Origin: Clostridiales bacterium
GTDB taxonomy: Bacteria > Bacillota > Clostridia > Christensenellales > QALW01
Length of the DNA stretch: 64,000 bases
Direction of reading: 5' to 3'
Assembly: GCA_015069575.1 (NCBI GenBank)
Contig: SVIH01000007.1
Coordinates: 19,112 to 83,111, forward strand
This document shows positions 36,940-46,475 of the stretch, piece after piece. Position 1 is the stretch's first letter. Each line of letters opens with the position of its first letter. The position numbers and the translations under genes are program-made. The notes under the pieces are model-generated. The model was not told the origin of the DNA and ran no database searches. It saw nothing but the letters and a program-made list of their open reading frames with translations.

Positions 36940-39900
36940 TTAATTATAAACATAAAGTACCATATCACAGGTTTGCTTACTGCCAATACTCCACGAACCC
37001 CAGGGGGTAGAAGTAAAAGTACCTTGTGAAACAATCTTACCTGTTCTTGGATTATACCACATATAATTATATTCGGTACTCTTCTGAAGGTTACTAAGCA
37101 TTCCTGTTGCAGTACCTGCACTTCCTGTTGCGTTGGGTGTTTGTGCAATTGAAGTATCTGAGAAGTTAAGGAAATAGGCAACTATCTTGCTATTATCCTC
37201 ATTTGATGCAATAACTGCCTGTGCTCCTGTTGTACGAGCAAGATAGCTTGTATCATCAAAGCGTGGAATAAGCGTATGCCAATCTTTAACGGTATTTTCA
37301 AAGAAATCGCGCATATATCCCATTTGGTCAGCACTCTTAAGATTTAACGCTTTTTTCCAATCGTTAGCTGCTTTACGCTCTTCAAGGGTTAATGTATCAA
37401 CCCCATCGGTTTGGTCGTCCCGATCATAAGTATAATTACCTTCATACTGCCAGGTACCCTGACCACCCCAGCCGTAACCGAACATACCGCTTAAATAAGC
37501 AAGCCAGCCTTGTGCACGGGCACCAAATTCCTTAGTTTGAAGCATATCGTAGTAGCCTTCGTAGTTTACAACTACCTCATCGGTATTTTCCCAATAGTTT
37601 TTAGGCGCTATGTGCATTTTTGTAAGACCTTCTGCACTAAATGTAATCTTCCACTGTGATGCATACCAAGTGTGTACTTTCGCACCATCAGGTGTTTTCA
37701 CATCATTAAACACATCCCAGAAATTACCGTTTCTGGAATTATTGTCAGAATAATCCTGATAGCGCGCAGCACCTTCCTGATGTGCAGTTAAAGCACTCTT
37801 ATAAGGATCGTGTTTGCCGATGTACTGAGCAACAAGCTTATATGGGTTGTTTGCCTTACCCCACATAGGATGGCTAAATCCGCTGGTAACTCTATCCATA
37901 TCGTCGCCAAAGAAATAGTCGTTATCAACTTCCTGACCTAAAGTCCACATTACAGGATATGATGAATATCTTGCAACCCAGTACCTTGAAAGGAGTTCAA
38001 GTTCTTGTTTAACATCATCTGTAAAATCATAAAGATTTACGGTGAAATCTTTTTCAGCTCTCGAACCATCTTCATCAGTATAAGAATAATACATTGCCTG
38101 GGTGCCCATTATTTTATCTTCATCAACACCGTAAAGTACTATGGGCTGTCCCTTTTCATCTACGTCTTGCGTATCTGCATCATCTTTGGGATGAACTAAA
38201 ACATTTCCGTTTTCATCAGTAAGTGTAACACCCTGATTATTATAAAGCTTACCAAAGTAAGTAATAAAATCATCCATCTGATCCGGGAAGAAGAACTGCG
38301 AATTAGCGTGCACCAGACCGTTTTGCGCAATATACTTAAACTTTTCATCAAACCTATTAAACGAAACAAGATCTGTTACATCAACGCTATTATTAAGTTT
38401 GTTTGAGAAATTACATTGGGTCTGCATTACTGTAAAGCCCTGTTCTTTACGCTTGTTTACAACACTTTGAACAACATTTAAGGGTTCTTCGGTAAATTTC
38501 CAATGTGTATCGCCTAAATAGAAGAACGGTGTTCCGTCTGCATAGGTAAAGTGTTTTTGCCTTGTAGTATCGTTGCCATCAAGATTTGCAGTTACAAAGC
38601 CGTGCTTATAAATATCAAGATCACCAAGATATTTCTGGCACTCTATCCTGCCTGTTTGATTATGAAGCCCGATATTTTGGGCATCATCGCACACGGTCGT
38701 ATAGGTCCAAACACCATCAGTTGGGCAAACAAAGCGGGCGCGCCATATTTTACCGCCATCCCAGAAGCAAGGAATAGTATATGTAACATTACCGTTAGTT
38801 AAAATAAGATCCATTTTTACTTCACGATAGGCATCATTATACCACTTATCACTTACAAATATTGCTTCGTTTGAAACCCAAGTTTCAGCATTTTTAACGG
38901 GCTGTGCAAGTTCAGAAAAATCAACGTGTGTTAAAGTGAAATCATCAATGAAAAGAGTTTGTACATTTTCGTTGATACTTTGCAAGCAATAATCCCATTT
39001 ACCTGCTGTACCAATATCAGTATTCCTTACATCTAAGGTTACAGTATAGGTTTCCCACACGCCATTTCCCACGGCTAAAGCACTGTTTAAGCTATAACGA
39101 TACTGACCGTCACTTTGCTCTTTTATAAATGAGTTTTCTTCTTTTTTGCCTGCGCGGATAACGGTGCTGAAGGGATTGGTACTGCAATCACCGGTTATCT
39201 TATATTTAAAGCTGATAGTATACTGACCTTCTTTTTTAATGTACTGTGAAAGGTCAATAGCAAGGCTCTGCCAAGAGCCTACTTTATCAAAATAAATACA
39301 TTGGCCGCCGTTATCATCAGAAACTAGACCGTACGTTTTAAGCGAGCTTCCGTAATTCTTCCAAGCTGTGTTGCTTAAAGCAGTTGCCTTATCAAAATCA
39401 GAGCTGATTGAAGGGATAAGATTTTCTATTGTTGTGCCTGAAGTACCACCGCTTAAAAGATCATCTTCATCTTCAAGATCATAATCATCGCTATAATTAC
39501 CGTTTAACATATCTTTGTATTTGTTTGCAGAAACACCGTAATTATTAAGTGACTGTACAATTTCGCCAACTGAAGAACTTGAATATTTTGACTGAATATA
39601 GGCATTTACATTGTATTTAACAGTAGTAATTACTACACCATCTTTTATAAGTTCCAATGTAAATACTTTATTGAATTCAGTGGCTAAAATACCATCAGTA
39701 TAGAAAATATATGTACCATCATTTTGCTTAATAAGTTCTTCTTTGTTGATTTCTTGATTATTTAATTTTATTACAACATTTTCATCATTTAAAACAAGGC
39801 GGAAATAAATTTTATTTACATTTGCCATGTTAAGACTTGCTGATTTAACATAGTTTTCAGCATCACTATTCCCTTCAATAGTTTTAACACCATTAGGTGA

Positions 39901-42900
39901 AGTGAATGATGTTTTATAGCTCTTTATCCATGATGAAGCATCAGCAGGGTCATCAAGTTTATACTGCTGCCTTACCTGAGCAGCTTTACCATAAACAAGA
40001 GTATCAGCAAGCAACGCCCTTAAAATGTGTACATTGATTTTACTGTTAAGTTCGCTTGAATCCTTTTGCACCATTGAATCACAGTATGCTTTTACACTAT
40101 ATTCTTCTTTTTTATCTAAAACAGTTTCACCATCTAAAAGAAGTTCTGCTTTAATTAAATCAGTCATACACTGTGGGTTAATACCCGTATATGTAAACTT
40201 ATATAATTGATACGCACTATCATAAACGCCATCAACTGTTTTTACAGCGCCGTTTTCATTGGTAAAACGCATTGTAACACGAGATGGGTCTGCTTCAAAA
40301 TAAGCATAATAATCAATATTAAGGCTTGAGCCAATATTAAGGGTTGCACCTTCAATACTGCTATGTTTATAAGTTATATTAGTTGCTATGTTTCCGTTAT
40401 TTTCTCTTATTGTAACATTATTATTAAAGTAAGTTTCAGAACCTATATATTGAATGTTATACACATTATCACATTGATGGAATGTGAAAGGTTTAATTTC
40501 AGTAACTTCTTTTGGAATTATAATATTACCTGAAAGAAGGGTATCACCACAAAAAGCATGAGCGCCAATTGAAGTAACAGTTTTAGGCATAACAACTGTT
40601 TTAAGGTTTATACATTTTTCAAATGCAAAATCACCAATGGTTTGCAACTTGTTTGGCAAAGTAACCTTAGTTAATTTTGCACGGTATTTAAATGCGCTGT
40701 CACCTATTTCAGTTACGGGTAGGTTATTAATTGTGTTTGGAATTGTAATTTCCCCGTGAATATCCATTTTACTGCCTGTAATTTTTACTTTACCATCATT
40801 AACTTCATAATCAAGGTAATTTATAACTGAGTTCTGTGGAATAGCAGTAGGTTCGGGTGTTATCACCGGCACCTGTACAAATGGTGTTGGTGTTGGATAT
40901 GGTTTTGAATAAGTTGAGTTATCAGCACTATATTCAATGGTAAGTTCATCAATGAAATATTCATATGAGCCGTTTGCAAAACCGCCACTTGAACCGTTAA
41001 GACGAAGAACAAGATCATAAGCATTTTTATAATAAGCGTGTTTAGTTAGTTCTGTTCCATCTGCGCCTATGCCCGTTCTTAATTCTTTAAGCATATTAAG
41101 ATAATCTTCAGTAATATTCATAGTAACAGTAAATTTCTGCCACGCATTTGTTAAAGTAATACTTCCAAAAGATCTATAAGAATTAAGTTTGTAGTCTTTA
41201 CTTAAATATGGCTCTAACGCAGTGCTGTCATAATGAACGTTTTTTACGGTTGTGCCAACAGAGAAAGTTCCTCCATTTCCTGACTTTGCATAGAAACTAA
41301 CCTTGTAATAACCTGCACCACAGCCTGTAAGATTATAATCAGCATCATTTATAATTGCAGGCGCAATATTAAATGAAACAGATTCGTGTTGGCTAGTGCT
41401 TGCTACATTACCTGATGGAATAAATCTAATAGCGTTTTCTGTGCCGTTAGCACCGGGCTGAACGTAACCAATGCTACCGCCATGGAATTTATCCCAGTTA
41501 ACAGCGCCACTTTCAGCATCGCCGTTATAAACAGTTTTTATTGCATCAGGATCTGCGGTAGGTTTTGTAACATAGTTTTGCTTACGAATTGCATCAAGAG
41601 TTTGTTTTAATGCATCTAATCTTTCTGTATTAACAGGATCATTTTTTAATAAATTGCCTTCTTCATCGCAGTTAAGCGTTGGGCAAAGCCATCCGCCTTC
41701 ATCATGTTCGTTCCATGCGTATGAGAAAACAAGATTAGGCTGTGTTTTTTCAGTGTATTGCTGTGTAAGATTATATACGTTTGCAAAATGCTCCTTGAAC
41801 GCAGATAAATCCAATTCAGTAGTATATTTGTTACCAAACGGTTTGCCTGCATCAGTTGTTGCATCAGGATCGCCACTAATCCATGAAACCTTCTTTTCAA
41901 TTCTTGGTCTTGCATCAAAGCCTGTTGAGAAGAACGGTACAACCTGATGATTGCCGTTAGGATCAGCATCAAGCATAACTTTTAATTTATTTTCAAGCCT
42001 TAAAGTATAATCGCTATATGGTTCGCCCTGCATATTTGCAGTGAAGGAATATAACGTAACTGCATCCATATCCCTATCATAAATTTTTGCATCAAAATCA
42101 TCGTAATCGGTGTTCATACCGATAATGTAAAGGGATTCAGAAATGCCTGCGCGATATGCCATTTGGCGAACTTCTTTAACTTGCTGGGCAGTCCAATTTG
42201 TTGCATTTACATTATAAAGGAATAAAACAGGTCTTCCGCTTACCCTTAACCAGCAGGGATCTTTCATAGCGGTAAAAAGTTCAAACATTGCCGGTGCCAA
42301 ACGAATTTTTTCAAGAATACCCGACATCTTAATAAGGTTTTTCTTTTCACTTTGGAGATGAAGTTTACGGGCTGTGCTCATATTAGAATCGGAATCGTAC
42401 CAAAGATATGAGAAATAATCTAATCCTGCTTCATGGGCATAAAGTGCTTCCTGTTCCCAGGTTTCCATAGTATATTCAGGGAAAGCAATTTTGCCTTCTG
42501 CTGTTATATCAGCAAAGAAAGGAGCACGATAGTGATATTTTGCAGGTGAAAGTACACTTGCAACCTGTGAAGAAGACGCATAATTGCCAAGTTCACTATC
42601 TGCTACGCTATCAGGAATTACTGCTGATTTTACAAAAGCATCCCAACGAACAGTACCAACCTGAGTATAGTTACCCCTTACGATTTCTGTTTTTTCTGCA
42701 ACGTTATGATCGGAATAGTATGCCCCAACGTTATCTATATAAATAATGTCATCAGCGCCAAGTGTTGCATTTAAACCATCAAAACAAAGCATCCAAGCAC
42801 CGTCAGTGTTATCAATATCTTCCTGTGTTATATCAATAACGTACTCAAATCTTTGCCACGTGCCACTTGTTGCATTAACAGCATTTGATTTATCACTTTT

Positions 42901-43356
42901 GTTGTTTATATAATCGTTACTTGAGAAAAGAGAGCCCCTTGTTCCATCATGCTGTGTGCAAGCTGAAAGAATATTTGCCGTATCGGTGCGCACACAATAT
43001 GAAGCCTGAATATTTTTTACAGGTGAGTAAAGATCAAAAGATATGTATATTCTGCCCGGCTTTGTAACATAAGGTCTTAAATTAAACGCAGGTGACTGAT
43101 ATGAGTTTTCACCTGTATGTGTATATTTAATTACCTTGCCTTCACCTTTTGGGTTTTCAACGACCTTTATATCCCCTTTTGAAACAACTGTCCAAGAGGT
43201 TTCATCGTTCTCAAAGGTAGAAGTTTTTTCGTCAAGTAAATTTTCGTCCAAATCGCTATTCGTTACATTTTGGCTTGCGCTTACAAATGAAATACCTAAG
43301 TTAAAGCACCCTAAAACAAATGTAATTGTAAGCACTAAGCATAAAAGTTTTTTCAT
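36940..43356 (-). CDS. 2138-residue secreted multidomain glycosidase-like protein
   Basis: The signal peptide covers 1-28. It is followed by a carbohydrate-binding-like beta domain (about 35-225) and a GH99/WbsX-like barrel (about 230-600, with WEQEALYAHEAGLDYFSYLW and SYAWNEHDEGGWL). A second binding-like domain (about 605-810), a PTPTP linker (about 817-842) and BspA-type leucine-rich repeats (about 860-970, TLPNKLQTIGDFAFEKC) come next. An unassigned region with a third binding-like domain spans about 1330-1480. DUF5060 (about 1490-1590) leads into a DUF4038/apiosidase-like barrel (about 1600-1990, FFYLGDTHW, VMWTLGQEVDND). A C-terminal beta domain ends the protein. No sortase or S-layer anchor is evident. 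It seems to join two different catalytic barrels on one chain for plant or host glycans; the substrate is unknown. It has its own promoter and terminator. Confidence 0.85.
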   Translation of the reverse strand: MKKLLCLVLTITFVLGCFNLGISFVSASQNVTNSDLDENLLDEKTSTFENDETSWTVVSKGDIKVVENPKGEGKVIKYTHTGENSYQSPAFNLRPYVTKPGRIYISFDLYSPVKNIQASYCVRTDTANILSACTQHDGTRGSLFSSNDYINNKSDKSNAVNATSGTWQRFEYVIDITQEDIDNTDGAWMLCFDGLNATLGADDIIYIDNVGAYYSDHNVAEKTEIVRGNYTQVGTVRWDAFVKSAVIPDSVADSELGNYASSSQVASVLSPAKYHYRAPFFADITAEGKIAFPEYTMETWEQEALYAHEAGLDYFSYLWYDSDSNMSTARKLHLQSEKKNLIKMSGILEKIRLAPAMFELFTAMKDPCWLRVSGRPVLFLYNVNATNWTAQQVKEVRQMAYRAGISESLYIIGMNTDYDDFDAKIYDRDMDAVTLYSFTANMQGEPYSDYTLRLENKLKVMLDADPNGNHQVVPFFSTGFDARPRIEKKVSWISGDPDATTDAGKPFGNKYTTELDLSAFKEHFANVYNLTQQYTEKTQPNLVFSYAWNEHDEGGWLCPTLNCDEEGNLLKNDPVNTERLDALKQTLDAIRKQNYVTKPTADPDAIKTVYNGDAESGAVNWDKFHGGSIGYVQPGANGTENAIRFIPSGNVASTSQHESVSFNIAPAIINDADYNLTGCGAGYYKVSFYAKSGNGGTFSVGTTVKNVHYDSTALEPYLSKDYKLNSYRSFGSITLTNAWQKFTVTMNITEDYLNMLKELRTGIGADGTELTKHAYYKNAYDLVLRLNGSSGGFANGSYEYFIDELTIEYSADNSTYSKPYPTPTPFVQVPVITPEPTAIPQNSVINYLDYEVNDGKVKITGSKMDIHGEITIPNTINNLPVTEIGDSAFKYRAKLTKVTLPNKLQTIGDFAFEKCINLKTVVMPKTVTSIGAHAFCGDTLLSGNIIIPKEVTEIKPFTFHQCDNVYNIQYIGSETYFNNNVTIRENNGNIATNITYKHSSIEGATLNIGSSLNIDYYAYFEADPSRVTMRFTNENGAVKTVDGVYDSAYQLYKFTYTGINPQCMTDLIKAELLLDGETVLDKKEEYSVKAYCDSMVQKDSSELNSKINVHILRALLADTLVYGKAAQVRQQYKLDDPADASSWIKSYKTSFTSPNGVKTIEGNSDAENYVKSASLNMANVNKIYFRLVLNDENVVIKLNNQEINKEELIKQNDGTYIFYTDGILATEFNKVFTLELIKDGVVITTVKYNVNAYIQSKYSSSSVGEIVQSLNNYGVSANKYKDMLNGNYSDDYDLEDEDDLLSGGTSGTTIENLIPSISSDFDKATALSNTAWKNYGSSLKTYGLVSDDNGGQCIYFDKVGSWQSLAIDLSQYIKKEGQYTISFKYKITGDCSTNPFSTVIRAGKKEENSFIKEQSDGQYRYSLNSALAVGNGVWETYTVTLDVRNTDIGTAGKWDYCLQSINENVQTLFIDDFTLTHVDFSELAQPVKNAETWVSNEAIFVSDKWYNDAYREVKMDLILTNGNVTYTIPCFWDGGKIWRARFVCPTDGVWTYTTVCDDAQNIGLHNQTGRIECQKYLGDLDIYKHGFVTANLDGNDTTRQKHFTYADGTPFFYLGDTHWKFTEEPLNVVQSVVNKRKEQGFTVMQTQCNFSNKLNNSVDVTDLVSFNRFDEKFKYIAQNGLVHANSQFFFPDQMDDFITYFGKLYNNQGVTLTDENGNVLVHPKDDADTQDVDEKGQPIVLYGVDEDKIMGTQAMYYSYTDEDGSRAEKDFTVNLYDFTDDVKQELELLSRYWVARYSSYPVMWTLGQEVDNDYFFGDDMDRVTSGFSHPMWGKANNPYKLVAQYIGKHDPYKSALTAHQEGAARYQDYSDNNSRNGNFWDVFNDVKTPDGAKVHTWYASQWKITFSAEGLTKMHIAPKNYWENTDEVVVNYEGYYDMLQTKEFGARAQGWLAYLSGMFGYGWGGQGTWQYEGNYTYDRDDQTDGVDTLTLEERKAANDWKKALNLKSADQMGYMRDFFENTVKDWHTLIPRFDDTSYLARTTGAQAVIASNEDNSKIVAYFLNFSDTSIAQTPNATGSAGTATGMLSNLQKSTEYNYMWYNPRTGKIVSQGTFTSTPWGSWSIGSKQTCDMVLYVYN

Positions 43357-43398
43357 TAAATCTTTTCCTCTCTAATATGCCAATTCTATAATATATTA

Positions 43399-43427
43399 AT
43401 AATACCATATATAAAATGAAAAGTCAA
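43399..43427 (-). promoter_or_regulatory. Promoter of the large glycosidase gene
   Basis: TTGACT (43422-43427) and TATTAT (43399-43404) on the minus strand, spacer 17. An AGAGAGGAAAAG ribosome site follows before the ATG. Confidence 0.8.
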
Positions 43428-43474
43428 AAAATTTTTTGTCGATTAATTGTTTACATAAATTTAATCAAGCAGTA

Positions 43475-43503
43475 TTGAAATACATTGTGACATATGTTAT
43501 ACT
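43475..43503 (+). promoter_or_regulatory. Promoter of the DUF1538-PII operon
   Basis: TTGAAA (43475-43480) and TATACT (43498-43503), spacer 17, with TGT making an extended -10. The start it implies (about 43510) lies after the first in-frame ATG at 43494, which rules that ATG out as the start codon. Confidence 0.78.
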
Positions 43504-43538
43504 ATATAAAAAAATTTATTATAAGGAGGGATACAGAT

Positions 43539-45068
43539 TTGAATCCAAAATTACGGGAAAAAACAATGGAATCACTTTCTGCAGTTCTTCCTATAACTAC
43601 TATAGTTTTGCTTATCAGTATTTTTCTTGTACCGTTAGAACTTGGAAGTATTACGCTGTTTACTGTTGGTGCAGTTATGCTTATATTTGGAATGGGCTTT
43701 TTCCAGTTAGGTGCTGAAATTGCTATGACCCCTATCGGTGAAGGTCTTGGCGTACAGATTTCTAAAACTAAAAAACTTTTTATGGTACTTTTAATTGGCT
43801 TTATTATGGGCGCAATTATTACCATATCAGAGCCTGATTTACAGGTTTTGGCTGAACAGGTGCCATCGGTGCCTAATCTTATTCTTATTTTGACTGTTGC
43901 CGTAGGCGTAGGCATTTTTCTTGCAGTGGCAATAATAAGAATAAAATATAAAATCAGTTTATCGGTTATTCTTATTATTTTATATACATTGTTGTTGATA
44001 GGTTCATTTTTTGTTCCAAAGGATTTTTTAGCAGTTGCTTTTGATTCGGGCGGAGTTACTACAGGTCCTATGACCGTTCCTTTTATTATGGCGTTGGGTG
44101 TTGGGCTTGCTTCAATGCGTAACGACAAAGATGCGGCAAGTGATAGTTTCGGTCTTGTTGCACTTTCAAGTATTGGCCCCATTCTTGCAGTGTTGATTCT
44201 TGGTTGCTTTTTTAATCCTGCCGATATAGATGGCGTTATTATAAATATTGAAAATGTTGTAACCACAAGAGATGTGGCATACGTTTTTGCAAAAAATATT
44301 CCCCATTATTTAGAAGAAGTTTTTATTTCGTTATTCCCCATCGCGTTAGTTTTTATAATCTTTCAAATTTCAACACACCGTTATCATAAAAGACAAGTTT
44401 TAAGAATTTCATTTGGTCTTGTTTACACATACATCGGTCTTGTTTTGTTTTTGTGCGGTGTTAATGTTGGTTTTGCACCTGTTGGCTCTTTTATCGGTGA
44501 AAAGGTTGCAGGGCTTAATTATAACTGGATTCTTATTCCTATCGGCATGCTTATCGGTTACTTTATTGTTAAAGCCGAGCCTGCTATACAGATTCTTAAC
44601 CATCAGGTTGAAACAGTTACTGAAGGTGCAGTTTCAGTTAAAATGATGGACCGCTGTATGTCTTTAGGTGTTGCAATAAGCGTTGGACTTGCGATGTTAA
44701 GAGTTTTAGTTGGAATTTCAATTATCTGGATAATCGTTCCCGGTTACATTATTGCTTTATTGCTTTCGTTATTTGTACCTAAAATATTCGTTGGTATTGC
44801 TTTTGACTCCGGTGGTGTTGCCAGCGGACCGATGACTTCAACCTTTTTATTGCCCTTAAGTATTGGCGTTTGCAAGGCACTTGGCGGCAACTTAATGACT
44901 GATGCTTTCGGCGTTGTTGCCTTGGTTGCGCTTACACCGTTAATTGCAATTCAGCTTATGGGTCTTGTATATCAGATTAAGACAAGAAAACAAGAGAAGA
45001 TATTAATAGAAACTACTGTGCTTCCTGACGACAGTGATATTATTGTTGATCTTGAGGAGGATGTATAA
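43539..45068 (+). CDS. DUF1538 family membrane protein (TTG start)
   Basis: A multi-pass membrane protein of about 509 residues made of two homologous halves. Each carries the signature DSGGVxxGPMT (FDSGGVTTGPMTVPFIMALG and FDSGGVASGPMTSTFLLPLS), plus FGxVALxxxxP. This is the DUF1538 pattern, a presumed transporter or channel of unknown substrate. The start is TTG at 43539, 8 bases after AAGGAGGG. The following gene for a PII-type protein starts directly at the stop codon, so the two products probably form a regulated pair, as AmtB does with GlnK. Confidence 0.88.
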   Translation: MNPKLREKTMESLSAVLPITTIVLLISIFLVPLELGSITLFTVGAVMLIFGMGFFQLGAEIAMTPIGEGLGVQISKTKKLFMVLLIGFIMGAIITISEPDLQVLAEQVPSVPNLILILTVAVGVGIFLAVAIIRIKYKISLSVILIILYTLLLIGSFFVPKDFLAVAFDSGGVTTGPMTVPFIMALGVGLASMRNDKDAASDSFGLVALSSIGPILAVLILGCFFNPADIDGVIINIENVVTTRDVAYVFAKNIPHYLEEVFISLFPIALVFIIFQISTHRYHKRQVLRISFGLVYTYIGLVLFLCGVNVGFAPVGSFIGEKVAGLNYNWILIPIGMLIGYFIVKAEPAIQILNHQVETVTEGAVSVKMMDRCMSLGVAISVGLAMLRVLVGISIIWIIVPGYIIALLLSLFVPKIFVGIAFDSGGVASGPMTSTFLLPLSIGVCKALGGNLMTDAFGVVALVALTPLIAIQLMGLVYQIKTRKQEKILIETTVLPDDSDIIVDLEEDV

Positions 45069-45758
45069 ATGGAAAACAAACAAACGAAATCTTTTAGTTT
45101 AATGTTTTTAATAACGACACCTAAACTTGAAGAAAAGGCTGAACATATTTTTAAAGAATTTCAGATTCCCCTACTTTATCGCTTTAACGCTGAAGGTACT
45201 GCTTCAAGCGAAATTATGGATATGCTTGGGCTTGGCAGCATTGATAAATGTATATTTTTAAGTATGTTTGCAACGGAGCTTACAGGGCCCGTATTTGAAA
45301 AGCTTAAAGACGATATGCCCCTTTACACAGTAAATAGCGGTATTGCTTTTACAATCCAATTAAACGGTGCAAACAATCTTACACTTAAAATGCTTACAAA
45401 AAATGCTGAAGATAATGAATCAAAAACCGAAAGAAAGGTTGATTATGATATGACTGAACACAAACATGTTTTGATTACCGCAGTGGTTGACAGAGGCTTT
45501 AGTGGTGATGTTATGGAAGCCGCAAAAGGCGCAGGTGCAAAAGGCGGAACGGTTATTTTAAGCCGCCGCATTGAAAACGATGAAGCAGTTGGCTTCTGGG
45601 GGCTTAGTGTGCAGGAAGAAAAAGAAATCGTTATGATTATCGCAAAAAGCGAAGATAAATTACCGATTATGCAAAGCATTTCTGACAAATGCGGTATGCA
45701 CAGTGAAGCGAAAGGTTTGGTTATGTCATCACCTATTGATGCGGTTGTTGGTATGTAA
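45069..45758 (+). CDS. Tandem PII-like regulatory protein
   Basis: A 229-residue protein of two PII-like ferredoxin-fold domains. Residues about 8-110 (FSLMFLITTPKLEEKAEHIF) are divergent. Residues about 130-229 (HKHVLITAVVDRGFSGDVME, AAKGAGAKGGTVILSRR) have the G-A-KGGT-type loop of PII proteins. PII proteins bind nucleotides and 2-oxoglutarate and gate membrane transporters. Zero spacing to the DUF1538 gene suggests it regulates that protein. Two fused domains imply an asymmetric or pseudo-hexameric assembly. Confidence 0.85.
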   Translation: MENKQTKSFSLMFLITTPKLEEKAEHIFKEFQIPLLYRFNAEGTASSEIMDMLGLGSIDKCIFLSMFATELTGPVFEKLKDDMPLYTVNSGIAFTIQLNGANNLTLKMLTKNAEDNESKTERKVDYDMTEHKHVLITAVVDRGFSGDVMEAAKGAGAKGGTVILSRRIENDEAVGFWGLSVQEEKEIVMIIAKSEDKLPIMQSISDKCGMHSEAKGLVMSSPIDAVVGM

Positions 45759-45773
45759 AATTTATATAAAAAT

Positions 45774-45803
45774 AAAGAGCCTAAGTTTTAGGCTCTTTTT
45801 TTG
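45774..45803 (+). terminator. Terminator of the DUF1538-PII operon
   Basis: Perfect 11-bp stem AAAGAGCCTAA / TTAGGCTCTTT with a 3-base loop, then Ts. Because As flank the other side, it probably also served the minus-strand GGGtGRT gene before the element at 45820-47720 was inserted. Confidence 0.9.
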
Positions 45804-45819
45804 TTGTTATTTTTGTTTA

Positions 45820-45855
45820 TTAGCCCTTCATTGCAACTTCACAAGCAACTGCAAC
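45820..45855. repeat. Left 36-bp direct repeat (putative att site)
   Basis: An exact copy of 47685-47720. It is not part of any gene here and follows the 45774-45803 terminator. Confidence 0.9.
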
Positions 45856-45864
45856 AAATAAACG

Positions 45865-46143
45865 TTATTTATTGCGAATATCGTCAACGATTGATTGAAT
45901 ATGCGATTTTTGTTTTTCGGTCAAATTTGAAACGTCAATCGTTGAACGCTTATCAAGACCTAAAAGATAATCGGCACTAACTGAAAAAATAGTTGCTATT
46001 TTAACAAGCATATCAATAGACGGCTGAATATTTCCATTTTCCCAATTACTAACACTTTGCTTGGTTACACTAAGTTTTTTTGCAAAATCTACCTGATTTA
46101 ATCCTGTAGAAATTCTTAATTCCTTTATTCTGCTCGAAAACAT
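45865..46143 (-). CDS. XRE-family transcriptional regulator of the inserted element
   Basis: A protein of about 92 residues with a standard Cro/C1 helix-turn-helix: FSSRIKELRISTGLNQVDF, AKKLSVTKQSVSNWENGNIQ, PSIDMLVKIATIFSVSADYLL. A short charged tail follows. The ATG at 46143 is preferred over a GTG at 46149 by distance from GGTGAG. It is divergent from the three small genes, and two palindromes lie between them, as for a self-regulating repressor. Confidence 0.9.
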   Translation of the reverse strand: MFSSRIKELRISTGLNQVDFAKKLSVTKQSVSNWENGNIQPSIDMLVKIATIFSVSADYLLGLDKRSTIDVSNLTEKQKSHIQSIVDDIRNK

Positions 46144-46172
46144 TATCACTCACCGCCAATACAAATATTACA

Positions 46173-46221
46173 ATACTATTGTATAAATATAGTTGACGAA
46201 ATCAAAATACTATAGTATATT
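46173..46221. promoter_or_regulatory. Divergent promoters with twin XRE operators
   Basis: Two near-identical 12-bp palindromes, ATACTATTGTAT (46173-46184) and ATACTATAGTAT (46207-46218), lie 34 bases apart. The plus promoter is TTGACG (46193-46198), a 17-base spacer and TATATT (46216-46221), overlapping the right palindrome. A minus promoter with -10 TACAAT overlaps the left palindrome. The regulator could therefore repress both directions. Confidence 0.75.
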
Positions 46222-46284
46222 ATTATTTGACAATAATTTTAAATTATTATCACATTTTTTAAAAAATGAAAGGAGACACAAAAA

Positions 46285-46425
46285 ATGGAAACAAAAAAAT
46301 GTGATTATTGTGGAAAGGAGTATGATATAAGTCTTTTTGAAACATTAGATAATGGTTCAGAAGCTTGCGCTAACTGTGTGCACGAGGAAGAAAAATGTAG
46401 AGAGAAGAAAACTACGGAGAATTAA
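46285..46425 (+). CDS. 46-residue zinc-ribbon-like protein
   Basis: A small acidic/basic protein whose sequence starts METKKCDYCGKEYDISL, with a second pair ACANCVHEEEKC. The CxxC...CxxC spacing suggests one zinc site. It has a strong AAAGGAG site 9 bases before the ATG and is the first gene downstream of the element's plus promoter. Function unknown. Confidence 0.7.
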   Translation: METKKCDYCGKEYDISLFETLDNGSEACANCVHEEEKCREKKTTEN

Positions 46426-46475
46426 ATTTACGCAAAGTAAGTTTAAATAAATTTCAATTAACGGAGGAAAATAAA

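Noticed and set aside
43494..43538. Upstream ATG as start of the DUF1538 protein
   Set aside because: It lies within the promoter, before the predicted transcription start; TTG at 43539 has a strong ribosome site.
43502..44266. 254-residue antisense frame opposite the DUF1538 gene
   Set aside because: It is a mirror of a repetitive membrane protein gene, with no promoter or start context, and overlaps the real gene's start region.
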